A DNA stretch of 64,000 nt, from assembly GCA_005217565.1 (NCBI GenBank), contig SJCO01000012.1:1-64000 (forward strand), in the 5' to 3' direction. Origin of the DNA: Puteibacter caeruleilacunae. Lineage in GTDB: Bacteria > Bacteroidota > Bacteroidia > Bacteroidales > Prolixibacteraceae. This document shows, piece by piece, positions 17,001 through 24,636 of the stretch. The translations under genes and the position numbers were made by a program. The notes beneath the pieces are model-generated. The model had not been told where the DNA came from. It worked only from the letters and a program-made list of their open reading frames with translations, and did not search any database. The stretch's first letter is position 1. Each line of letters starts with the position of its first letter.

Positions 17001-17726
17001 GACGACCAAGGTGCCATGTACAAACGTAAAGGAGGTGACCCTGAAAAAATTGGCTCTATGTTGGCTGATTTTGAAGGAAGTATTAACACATCTCTTCGTT
17101 ACAAAGGCTTTAATGTAAGTGCATTGTTTGAAGCTCGTTATGGTGGATACATTGCATCTTACACCAATAAATATGGTACAGCTTATGGATACCTTAAAAC
17201 TTCTTTGCAAGGACGTGACTCTGAACATGGAGGTATTACTTATAACCGTACAGTTAATGGCGAAACCAGAACTTATAATGATGGTATCGTAATGGATGGT
17301 GTTTTTGCAGCAGGACAAGAGGTTGTTGGTCCTGACGGCACCAAAAGAGACTTAGGTGGAATGAGCTATCAGGATGCTTATGATCAAGGATTTGTTAATC
17401 CAACTGCAGCATCATATTACCATTACTGGGGAAATAGTTGGTCAGGTAGTGTAATCAACGATTCATGGGTAAGTGAAGTAAAATACATCGCTCTTCGTCA
17501 GGTTGCTTTGAGCTATGCTATTCCTAACAAATTAACAGACCGTTGGGGTATTAAAAATATGAATTTGAGTCTTGTAGGAAGAAACCTAGGTTTCTTGTAC
17601 AACTCATTACCAAATCACCTAAATCCAGATAGTAGACGCGGTAACCGTAGTGACTACAATTTCATTGAGCGTGGAATGACTCCTTACACTGCGACTTATA
17701 CTTTTACTATCCAATTTAATTTATAA
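14040..17726 (+). CDS. SusC/RagA-type TonB-dependent receptor with STN domain
   Basis: This 1228-residue outer-membrane transporter begins with a long signal region (hydrophobic core about residues 23-40). An STN signalling domain follows (about 46-120, LSLKLKDASLESVLSTIE), then a carboxypeptidase-regulatory-like domain (about 136-215, VKGTVVDEDGEPIPGASV), a TonB-plug domain (about 225-345, with AGVSVDNSDG and SVSLLKGSAATALYGSRA) and a beta-barrel ending in the aromatic TATYTFTIQFNL. The STN domain indicates regulation through the upstream FecR/sigma pair. The partner SusD lipoprotein starts 16 bp downstream. The ligand cannot be named because no degradative enzyme is encoded nearby. Confidence 0.95.
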   Translation: MKKNGEIPFLSGERYRKLFLQMKFLVIFMMVGLLQVNASVYSQQQKLSLKLKDASLESVLSTIEKKSEFTFLYSVEDVEHVSGLNLKVTDASVESILDQCLNRTNLTYEVSDRLVIIKESNVKPAESANPAQQKEVKGTVVDEDGEPIPGASVVVKGTTIGVTTDFDGKFALQIPANAETLIVSFVGMTSQEIAVAGKTEFNIVLASEATEVDEVVVTALGIKRETKKLGFAVTEVKGDDVAKANTVNPIQALQGQAAGVSVDNSDGGVFGAARINIRGISTLGSNNQPIFVIDGVILDNNTSGSSEWAAGSEDWGNELKNLNPDDFESVSLLKGSAATALYGSRALSGVVVITTKRNTKKKGLGVSFKQSIGIDHVYDTPDFQYEFGPGTVAGYISYGERDSKGDYYKWDTSQFKLGDFEGQEYPTYIGASGLAFGPRFDGRDVIGLDNKLTQYVGYKDNIKDAYDTGVSTNTNISIQGGNDKTKFYISDSFVTRKGTYPNNKFQRNSLLLKGIHELTDELNIEASISFVESKPENPTGNLGDMFLSGFSNYYDTKKYKQRQYWQAAHGGTPRNEDPNVNVPGNGFWFSVNMNSDVRKERVIRPIVKLNYKPFEWASISLEGNSNIYSYKGEKKQLGQGYLNEGGFYQLDDYEKIQRTIKGSFTVSHEINDFAGSLMVGGELFKTEDSYRKVKTDGGLIVPGQYFITNSKKTVIGEAWKGGEKKLSSAYFLASLSWRNQLFLDITGRNDWSSALVYANESGNNSYFYPSIGSSWIFSETFSLPDWMSFGKIRASWAQVGNDTKPYWINSGYEISTIEKEGGEYAYGNTFKSQLIDPSLEPERKNSISLGADMRFLNNRIGLDAEYYRETTKNQISEIPIPVQSGISTMLVNSGKVRNSGVEVSLKTTPVRTKDWEWNVDFNWWKNSNKIVELHEQTGAYKSLAGSPGYGNYRVGSVAYVGGEYGVLLSDSKPQVDENGNKLLFWDNDDQGAMYKRKGGDPEKIGSMLADFEGSINTSLRYKGFNVSALFEARYGGYIASYTNKYGTAYGYLKTSLQGRDSEHGGITYNRTVNGETRTYNDGIVMDGVFAAGQEVVGPDGTKRDLGGMSYQDAYDQGFVNPTAASYYHYWGNSWSGSVINDSWVSEVKYIALRQVALSYAIPNKLTDRWGIKNMNLSLVGRNLGFLYNSLPNHLNPDSRRGNRSDYNFIERGMTPYTATYTFTIQFNL

Positions 17727-17742
17727 TAGGAGATAAGCTGTT

Positions 17743-19620
17743 ATGAAAAAACTAATATATTTATTAATTGCTGCATCATTCTTCGCATCTTGCGATAAAG
17801 GAGATTTTGCAGATATGAACCAAAACCCTTCGAATGTTAAGCTTGCGGATCTAACATTCCTATTCACTGAGGCCATCAACGACATGGATCCTCAGGGATA
17901 TACAGTATGGTTCTATGACAATGGGAAATATGAACTACCATGGGCGCAAGCCATGATTAGTAACGGTGGTAACAGTGGCCCTGACGCATTGAAATTTGCA
18001 GAGGCTGATGGTAGATCATCTCTTTATTCCAAAGTTATGCCAAATTTGGCTGAAATTCGTTTCTTGATTGACAACAAAATGACAGGTGTTAATCAAGCCC
18101 AAAATGCCAAATTGCGTGCAGTTACTTTGCCAGTTCAGATTTTTGTTGCTCTTCATAAAACCGATGTTTACGGTTCATTAGAGTATAGTGAGGCTATGCA
18201 AGGCAAATATACAAATCCTCCAATGCTTACTCCTAAATTGGATACTCAAGCAGAGTTATTCAACCTTTGGATTAACGAATTGAATGAAGCTGTTTCAACA
18301 TTAACTTCAACCCAATCGGTTGATGGAACAGAAGTAAATTCAATTTCTCTTGGAGGACAGGATTTGATCTACGACGGAGATTATTCTAAGTGGGCAAAAT
18401 TTGCAAACTCGTTGAAATTAAGAATTGCTGCTCGTTTATTGCATCAAGATAAGGCAAAAGCTATTGCTATTGCAGAAGAAGCGTTCAATAATCCTGCTGG
18501 ATTAATTCTTTCAACTGATGATGAATTACGTTACTTCAACGGTATCAAGAATGGTCACTTTGGTAGTGGACTATGGCTAGATGCAGGTGGTCGTAATTTA
18601 ATCAACTTCCTAACAGAAAACCTTGATCCACGTGTACGTTTTGCGTTTGATCAAAACGACTTCAACAGTCGCGTTGTTCAGCAATTCCTAAACAAAGGAA
18701 AAGCGCTTCCTCCATACATTGCTGATTTAGTAGAATTGGAAGATGATGGTAAAACATTCAAAGGTTGGAAAGGTGCAGGAGAACCATGGGTACGTTTCCA
18801 CGGAGCTCCATTGACTCCAGACTTGGGTAACGATCCTGTGATCAAAGATCAATACTTTAATAGCGAATCATTCAAAATCACTGTTGGAGATAAATCTAAG
18901 ACTTTCAGTCCTACATCTCGTTTCAATGAGAAGCATATTCGCCCACATATGGATCTAGCTTATCCTGATTCAGTAGGTGGAAACTTTAAGGAATTGAAAA
19001 ATGATGATCCTGCATACCGCTCAGTATTGTTCTCTGCAGCTGAGGTAAACTTGTTCCTTGCTGAGTTCAAACTATTAGGTGCAAACATCACTGGTGATGC
19101 GAACACTTATTTCCAAAACGGTATTACAGAGTCAGTAAAAGCGATGGATTGGACTGCAAAAGTTACCAACATCTTAAATTACGATGAGCCATACGATGTA
19201 GACTTCGGTGTTGCATTGAAATTGAAAGATGGAGAGATTGCTGCATTATTACAAAAAGATGCATACAAACTTACAGGTGATGCAAATCTTGACCTTGAAA
19301 AAGTATACATTCAGCAATATATCTCATACCTGATGTCTCCAAACGAGTTATTCGTAACTGCACGTCGTGCGGGTATTCCTAAGACAGGAAGTACAATTTT
19401 ACCTCGCGAATCATTCGCAAAAGGAGGAGTTGAATTAACTATTCCTCGACGCTTTGGTGTTGGATACCCGGGAGAAGATAATATCAACTTCGACAACATC
19501 AAAAAGGCGATTGAAGAACAAGGCTTCAGCGCAGGAAACAAAGAAAGCGAAGTGCTTAACAAAGAAAGAATTTGGTACGATAAAGGTGCTCCTGCATGGG
19601 GTGCTGGACCAAACTATTAA
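17743..19620 (+). CDS. SusD/RagB-family nutrient-binding lipoprotein (SusD-like_2 type)
   Basis: This 625-residue surface lipoprotein has a 15-residue signal ending in the lipobox FFASC (Cys16), followed by DKGDFADMNQNPSNV, the start typical of the SusD-like_2 subfamily. The helical TPR-like body includes LYDGDYSKWAKFANSLKLR-like segments (GGQDLIYDGDYSKWAKFANS near residue 205) that recur in the family. SusD proteins cap the SusC barrel and deliver oligomeric nutrients. It is the last gene of the sigma/anti-sigma/SusC/SusD unit, and a strong terminator follows. Substrate class is not deducible. Confidence 0.93.
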   Translation: MKKLIYLLIAASFFASCDKGDFADMNQNPSNVKLADLTFLFTEAINDMDPQGYTVWFYDNGKYELPWAQAMISNGGNSGPDALKFAEADGRSSLYSKVMPNLAEIRFLIDNKMTGVNQAQNAKLRAVTLPVQIFVALHKTDVYGSLEYSEAMQGKYTNPPMLTPKLDTQAELFNLWINELNEAVSTLTSTQSVDGTEVNSISLGGQDLIYDGDYSKWAKFANSLKLRIAARLLHQDKAKAIAIAEEAFNNPAGLILSTDDELRYFNGIKNGHFGSGLWLDAGGRNLINFLTENLDPRVRFAFDQNDFNSRVVQQFLNKGKALPPYIADLVELEDDGKTFKGWKGAGEPWVRFHGAPLTPDLGNDPVIKDQYFNSESFKITVGDKSKTFSPTSRFNEKHIRPHMDLAYPDSVGGNFKELKNDDPAYRSVLFSAAEVNLFLAEFKLLGANITGDANTYFQNGITESVKAMDWTAKVTNILNYDEPYDVDFGVALKLKDGEIAALLQKDAYKLTGDANLDLEKVYIQQYISYLMSPNELFVTARRAGIPKTGSTILPRESFAKGGVELTIPRRFGVGYPGEDNINFDNIKKAIEEQGFSAGNKESEVLNKERIWYDKGAPAWGAGPNY

Positions 19621-19641
19621 TATAGCGCATTTTCAATAATA

Positions 19642-19677
19642 AAAAGCCGTCTCACTACCTCTTGAGACGGCTTTTTT
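19642..19677 (+). terminator. Rho-independent terminator after susD
   Basis: GCCGTCTCA (19646-19654) pairs perfectly with TGAGACGGC (19663-19671) around an 8-nt loop, is flanked by A5 and is followed by T6. This textbook intrinsic terminator closes the Sus operon. Confidence 0.92.
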
Positions 19678-19719
19678 ATTATCAATAGTTTTCAAAGTCC
19701 ATCCTACTAAATCTTTTAC

Positions 19720-19727
19720 TACATTTG
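19720..19727 (+). promoter_or_regulatory. -7 box of the mfd promoter
   Basis: TACATTTG matches the Bacteroidota -7 consensus TAnnTTTG and lies 19 bp before the GTG start of mfd. A -33 box is weak, so only the -7 element is well supported. The transcript would have a very short leader. Confidence 0.5.
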
Positions 19728-19746
19728 CTTTCTAAATTGTGAGAAA

Positions 19747-22700
19747 GTGAATCAGAAGGAGTTATTAAAGATCTTTGCCCAACATCCCCAGTTAAAAAAG
19801 ATAGAAACAGCTATCCAGGAGAAATCGAATAGTTCTATAGGATTAAATGGACTGGTAGGTTCTTCAGTCGCCATGTTAACCGCAACCTTATTTCCTCGAC
19901 TAAGATCGAACTTAGTTGTTATTCTGGATGACAGGGAGGAAGCATCTTACTTTATTGATGATATTAGAACCTTGGGAACTGAGCAGTGCACCTTCTTTCC
20001 TTCTTCCTTTAAAAGATCCATTCAATATCGACAGGTAGACCATGATCACATTTTAAACAGAACTGAGACATTAAATACTCTTTCAAGTCAGGAAGAGCCG
20101 ATAATAATTGTCACTTATCCTGAAGCTCTTGTTGAACAGGTTATATCTGATGACAGTCTTGTTTCCAATACGCTTCATATTAATCAGGGAGAAAAGTTAT
20201 CTGTTGATTTCGTTAATGAAGTTCTGCTAGAATACGGATTTGAGAGAGTAGATTTTGTATATGAACCAGGGCAATTCTCGATTCGAGGAAGCATTGTTGA
20301 CATCTTCTCATTTTCACATGAAGATCCATATCGTGTAGACTTTTTCGGTGAAGAGATAGAATCAATTCGTAGTTTCGATGTAGAAAATCAAATCTCTCGA
20401 GATCGATTTGAAACAATTTCTATCGTTCCAGATATTCAACTGGGAATGGAAGATGAGAAACGTGTGAGTTTCTTTGAATTTATTCGAGATGATTCTATAC
20501 TCATATCAAAGAATACAACATTTTTATTCGACCGGGTAGAGCAACTTCATCAACAATATATCAACTCCGAGCCTTCAGATAATGAGCAAGCAAAACTAAA
20601 AATAGAGTCTCCCACGATATCTGGGACACAACTGCGCGAGCAATATGATAATTTCCGAACATTAGAACTTAGTCAACATACGGGCAAAGAATTTGATTGT
20701 CAAGTTAGTTTCGACACCACTAAGCAGCCAATCTTCCATAAAAACTTCGACCTTTTAGGAAATAACTTAAAAGAGAATACAGAGAAAGGTTATACCAACA
20801 TCATTCTTTTTCCGAATCAGAACCAGGTTAATCGCCTACATGCCATATTCGACGATAAAGGAGAGGCCTATTCTTTTGAAGAAACTCTTTTTGTTATCAA
20901 TGAAGGATTTGTTGATCACGATCTACAAGTTTGCTTTTACACCGACCACCAAATATTTGAACGTTATCACCGTTTCAAGACAAAAGGGAAGCGCACAAGT
21001 AAGGAGTCTATCAGTCTGAAAGAGTTAAATAAACTTCATCCAGGGGATTATGTCGTGCACATTGACCATGGTATTGGAAAGTTTGCAGGACTGGTAAAGA
21101 TGGAAGTAAACGGAAAGATGCAAGAAGTCATTCGACTTGAATACCGCGAATCAGATGTACTTTTTGTGAGCATTCATTCACTCCACCGCATATCAAAATA
21201 TAAAGGGAAAGACGGGCAATCTCCTAAAATCAATAAGCTGGGTACCGGTGCTTGGCAAAAGATGAAGAATAAGGCAAAGTCTAAGGTAAAAGACATCGCC
21301 AAAGAACTCATTGCCTTATATGCTGAACGTAAAGCAGAAAAAGGTTTTGCATTCTCTCCTGATAGCTACCTGCAACAGGAGTTAGAGGCTTCATTCATTT
21401 ATGAAGATACACCAGATCAGGAGAAGGCAACCAATGCCGTAAAAACCGACATGGAAAAGGTCACTCCCATGGATCGTCTAGTATGTGGAGATGTTGGTTT
21501 TGGAAAAACAGAGGTAGCCATAAGAGCTGCATTTAAAGCTGTGGCAGATTCAAAACAGGTTGCCATTCTTGTTCCAACAACAATTCTTGCTCTTCAACAT
21601 TATAAAACCTTTTGCGACCGATTAAAAGAATTACCTGCCAACATAGAATATGTTAGCAGACTAAGAAAGGCTGCAGATATTACTCGCATCAAAAAGGAGT
21701 TAAAAGCAGGAACGGTTGATATCATCATCGGCACACATCGATTGGTTAACAAGGATATTCAGTTTAAAGATCTAGGATTACTCATTATTGATGAGGAACA
21801 AAAGTTTGGGGTATCTGTTAAAGAGAAATTAAAACGCTTAAAAGTAAATGTTGATACATTAACCTTAACGGCCACACCTATACCACGTACTCTACAGTTT
21901 TCATTGATGGGGGCCCGTGATTTGTCGATTATCAACACTCCCCCACCTAACCGTTATCCTATTATTACAGAGTTGCACGGTTTTAATGAGGAGATAATCC
22001 GAGAGTCAATTAACTATGAATTGGCACGAGGCGGACAAGTATTCTTCATCAACAATAGAATTCAAAATATCTTTGAAATAGAGGCATTAATTAAAAGAAT
22101 ATGTCCCAAGGCCAGAACCATTGTTGGTCATGGTCAAATGGAAGGTCCTAAACTTGAAAAAATCATGCTTGACTTTATTCATGGTCAGTATGATGTATTG
22201 GTAGCAACCACAATCATTGAATCAGGACTAGATATTCCAAATGCCAACACCATTATTATTAATAATGCGCAAAACTTTGGACTAAGTGAACTTCATCAAT
22301 TGCGAGGCAGAGTGGGACGTTCTAATAAAAAAGCATTTTGTTATTTACTTGCTCCACCGTTAACCACTCTTCCTGCTGATTCCCGACGGAGATTACAAGC
22401 TATTGAACAGTTCTCAGAATTAGGAAGTGGCTTTAATATTGCCATGCAGGATTTAGATATTCGTGGTGCCGGAAACCTTTTGGGAGGAGAACAAAGTGGA
22501 TTCATTGCAGATATAGGATTTGAGACCTATCATAAAATTCTGAATGAAGCAATACAGGAACTTAAACAAGGAGAATTTAAGGACTTGTTTGAAGAAGAAG
22601 ATCCAGCAAGTTCAGAAGTATTTCTTAATGTCAAATTTGTTAACGACTGCCAAGTTGATACTGATATGGAATTGTTGTTCCCCGATGAATTTATATCAAG

Positions 22701-23109
22701 TATCACAGAACGTATGCAGTTATACCGTCAGCTTGATAACATTACTGACGAAGAGGCATTACAAGCATTTGAACATGCATTAGTTGATCGTTTTGGTAAA
22801 ATACCGGAGCAAACAAAGGAATTGATGGAGGTGGTACGCTTAAGATGGACTGCAATCAATCTAGGGATGGAAAAGATCATTATCAAGAACAATATAATGA
22901 TCTGTCATTTTATTGCCAACCAGGAGTCTCCATTCTATCAATCACCTGTATTCCAGGATCTTCTACAATACATCATGGCAAATCCGAAGCTCTGTCGTAT
23001 GAAAGAAGCAAAAGACAAACTATCGATTCGTTTCGAAAAGATAAAATCAATTCAACAAGCATTAAGGCTATTAACAGAGATGAATAAACACACACATCCA
23101 GATAGTTAG
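19747..23109 (+). CDS. mfd: Transcription-repair coupling factor Mfd
   Basis: This 1120-residue ATP-dependent translocase releases stalled RNA polymerase and recruits UvrA to lesions. Domains in order: UvrB-like module (about 1-330), RNA-polymerase-interacting CarD-like domain (about 425-520, GDYVVHIDHGIGKFAGL), RecG-type motor with Walker A GDVGFGKTE (Lys587) and DEEQ box (682-685), TATPIPRTLQFSLMG, and motif VI QLRGRVGRSNKKAFCYL, then the regulatory C-terminal domain (about 970-1100). The start is GTG at 19747, in keeping with the -7 box 20 bp upstream. The length fits the family. It appears to be transcribed alone. Confidence 0.97.
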   Translation: MNQKELLKIFAQHPQLKKIETAIQEKSNSSIGLNGLVGSSVAMLTATLFPRLRSNLVVILDDREEASYFIDDIRTLGTEQCTFFPSSFKRSIQYRQVDHDHILNRTETLNTLSSQEEPIIIVTYPEALVEQVISDDSLVSNTLHINQGEKLSVDFVNEVLLEYGFERVDFVYEPGQFSIRGSIVDIFSFSHEDPYRVDFFGEEIESIRSFDVENQISRDRFETISIVPDIQLGMEDEKRVSFFEFIRDDSILISKNTTFLFDRVEQLHQQYINSEPSDNEQAKLKIESPTISGTQLREQYDNFRTLELSQHTGKEFDCQVSFDTTKQPIFHKNFDLLGNNLKENTEKGYTNIILFPNQNQVNRLHAIFDDKGEAYSFEETLFVINEGFVDHDLQVCFYTDHQIFERYHRFKTKGKRTSKESISLKELNKLHPGDYVVHIDHGIGKFAGLVKMEVNGKMQEVIRLEYRESDVLFVSIHSLHRISKYKGKDGQSPKINKLGTGAWQKMKNKAKSKVKDIAKELIALYAERKAEKGFAFSPDSYLQQELEASFIYEDTPDQEKATNAVKTDMEKVTPMDRLVCGDVGFGKTEVAIRAAFKAVADSKQVAILVPTTILALQHYKTFCDRLKELPANIEYVSRLRKAADITRIKKELKAGTVDIIIGTHRLVNKDIQFKDLGLLIIDEEQKFGVSVKEKLKRLKVNVDTLTLTATPIPRTLQFSLMGARDLSIINTPPPNRYPIITELHGFNEEIIRESINYELARGGQVFFINNRIQNIFEIEALIKRICPKARTIVGHGQMEGPKLEKIMLDFIHGQYDVLVATTIIESGLDIPNANTIIINNAQNFGLSELHQLRGRVGRSNKKAFCYLLAPPLTTLPADSRRRLQAIEQFSELGSGFNIAMQDLDIRGAGNLLGGEQSGFIADIGFETYHKILNEAIQELKQGEFKDLFEEEDPASSEVFLNVKFVNDCQVDTDMELLFPDEFISSITERMQLYRQLDNITDEEALQAFEHALVDRFGKIPEQTKELMEVVRLRWTAINLGMEKIIIKNNIMICHFIANQESPFYQSPVFQDLLQYIMANPKLCRMKEAKDKLSIRFEKIKSIQQALRLLTEMNKHTHPDS

Positions 23110-23295
23110 TCCATATATAAAACAGCGTTTCAATATAACAATGAATAATATTTACATTCTCAGTTATATTTCGCATATGAAACAACGGTCTGAAATTCAA
23201 TATCTTTTACAATAAACATTCTTTTTTTCTTGAAGAAATCAAAGGTTTATGCTTTTTTTGTGGTCCCAAACTGTACCAGGAGAAAATAGAAACCA

Positions 23296-24462
23296 ATGAA
23301 TGATCAATTAACGAAGTACGCATGTATTATTCCAGAGCCATCGTGTTTGGAAAAGGAACTGGAATATTGGAGAGATGAAATGAAAAAGTTACTGAGTAAT
23401 GATGACTATCAACTCAGTAGAATCAGCTTTTTCATCAATACCACCAACTGGGAGGACTATATTGAAATGAAAGAGATACTATCGAAGGAAACGGAAGCTC
23501 TTTCAGATAACATCCTATTCGATGTTATTGCCCAACCACCAGCAGGAGGACAAACATTCACAGCTGAATGTGCATTTTTCCACAATTCCATTAACATTGA
23601 ACACAAAACAACTACATCGACTTATTATCAAAAGGTAACATTCGAAGGACACACTGAGATTCACGCCTTTGGTCTTACTGGTGGAGAACATTGCAAGACT
23701 GAAGCATGTTCGTTAATAGCCTTTAAGAAGATGGAGGAAATTTTAAAGGCTGAAGACTTGGAGTTTGGGGATGTAGTAAGACAGTGGAATTACATTGAAC
23801 ATATCATCGAGATCAACCAATCATCATCTGGCATGTTCCAGAATTATCAGATCTTCAATGATGTTAGAAGTAACTATTACAGTACCTCTCAATTCACAGA
23901 AGGATATCCTGCAGCAACAGGTATTGGCACCTCTTCCGGAGGAGTAATAATCAGTTTTATTGCTGTAAAACCAACTGAGCAGGTAAAAGTAATTCCCGTA
24001 ATCAATCCTCGTCAGGTTGATGCACATCAGTATTCACAACAAGTATTAGTAGGAGAACATCTTTCAAATGTAGATCAGAGAACCTCTCCTAAGTTTGAAC
24101 GTGCAAAACTTGTTTCAGGAACCAATCAGGCCGTTAATTACATTTCAGGTACGGCTGCCATCATTGGAGAAGATACAATTCCTGTTGAAGATTACAAGCA
24201 GCAAACTATTGAAACGCTTGAGAACATCAAGTTACTTATTAAAAAGAAGAATCCTTCTATAGCTTCTGTTATTGGTAAATACAAGAAACCAACAGTTGGT
24301 TATTTAAGAGTATATATTAATAAACCTGAACACTTTCAAGAAGTTAAAACGGTTTGTGAAGAACTCCATCCAGATGTTGCCTATAACTATGTTATTGGAG
24401 ACGTTTGTAGAGACAATCTATTGGTTGAAATTGAAGGAGTTTATCATTACAAAGTGAAATAA
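23296..24462 (+). CDS. Chorismatase (FkbO/Hyg5/XanB2)-like RidA-fold protein
   Basis: This 388-residue protein has a C-terminal half with the YjgF/RidA-like pattern NYISGTAAIIGEDTIP...QTIETLENIKLLI (about residues 282-318) and a central GYPAATGIGTSSGG (about 212-225). The combination is found in chorismatases such as FkbO, Hyg5 and XanB2, which hydrolyse chorismate to dihydroxycyclohexadienoate or hydroxybenzoate. The N-terminal half has a second RidA-like fold with FTAECAFFHNS. Bacteroidota homologues are often called endoribonuclease L-PSP. No chorismate-pathway gene is adjacent; the neighbours are mfd and a GlcN6P-deaminase-like gene. The family call is moderate and the activity is untested. 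Confidence 0.6.
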   Translation: MNDQLTKYACIIPEPSCLEKELEYWRDEMKKLLSNDDYQLSRISFFINTTNWEDYIEMKEILSKETEALSDNILFDVIAQPPAGGQTFTAECAFFHNSINIEHKTTTSTYYQKVTFEGHTEIHAFGLTGGEHCKTEACSLIAFKKMEEILKAEDLEFGDVVRQWNYIEHIIEINQSSSGMFQNYQIFNDVRSNYYSTSQFTEGYPAATGIGTSSGGVIISFIAVKPTEQVKVIPVINPRQVDAHQYSQQVLVGEHLSNVDQRTSPKFERAKLVSGTNQAVNYISGTAAIIGEDTIPVEDYKQQTIETLENIKLLIKKKNPSIASVIGKYKKPTVGYLRVYINKPEHFQEVKTVCEELHPDVAYNYVIGDVCRDNLLVEIEGVYHYKVK

Positions 24463-24483
24463 TTGTAAAACCTTTATAATTAT

Positions 24484-24518
24484 TACGCCAGTTTGTTTCT
24501 ATAACAGACTGGCGTTTT
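24484..24518 (+). terminator. Terminator after the chorismatase-like gene
   Basis: A 13-bp stem with one G-T wobble runs from ACGCCAGTTTGTT (24484-24496) to TAACAGACTGGCGT (ending 24514). It has a 5-nt loop and is followed by TTTTGCGTTTT. It isolates the next gene. Confidence 0.85.
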
Positions 24519-24603
24519 GCGTTTTGGTGTTAAAGATTCTTAAACAATTCAATATTACCTACTGTTGATATTTTGAGCTGGCTAAAACAATGCTAAAAAT
24601 ACC

Positions 24604-24611
24604 TATCTTTG
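24604..24611 (+). promoter_or_regulatory. -7 box upstream of the NagB-like gene
   Basis: TATCTTTG is a perfect TAnnTTTG element 25 bp before the ATG at 24637. No TTTG lies at the expected 19-21 bp upstream (the nearest is 28 bp away), so the -33 box is weak. Confidence 0.5.
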
Positions 24612-24636
24612 AAGTTCAAAAATCAATTAAATTAAT

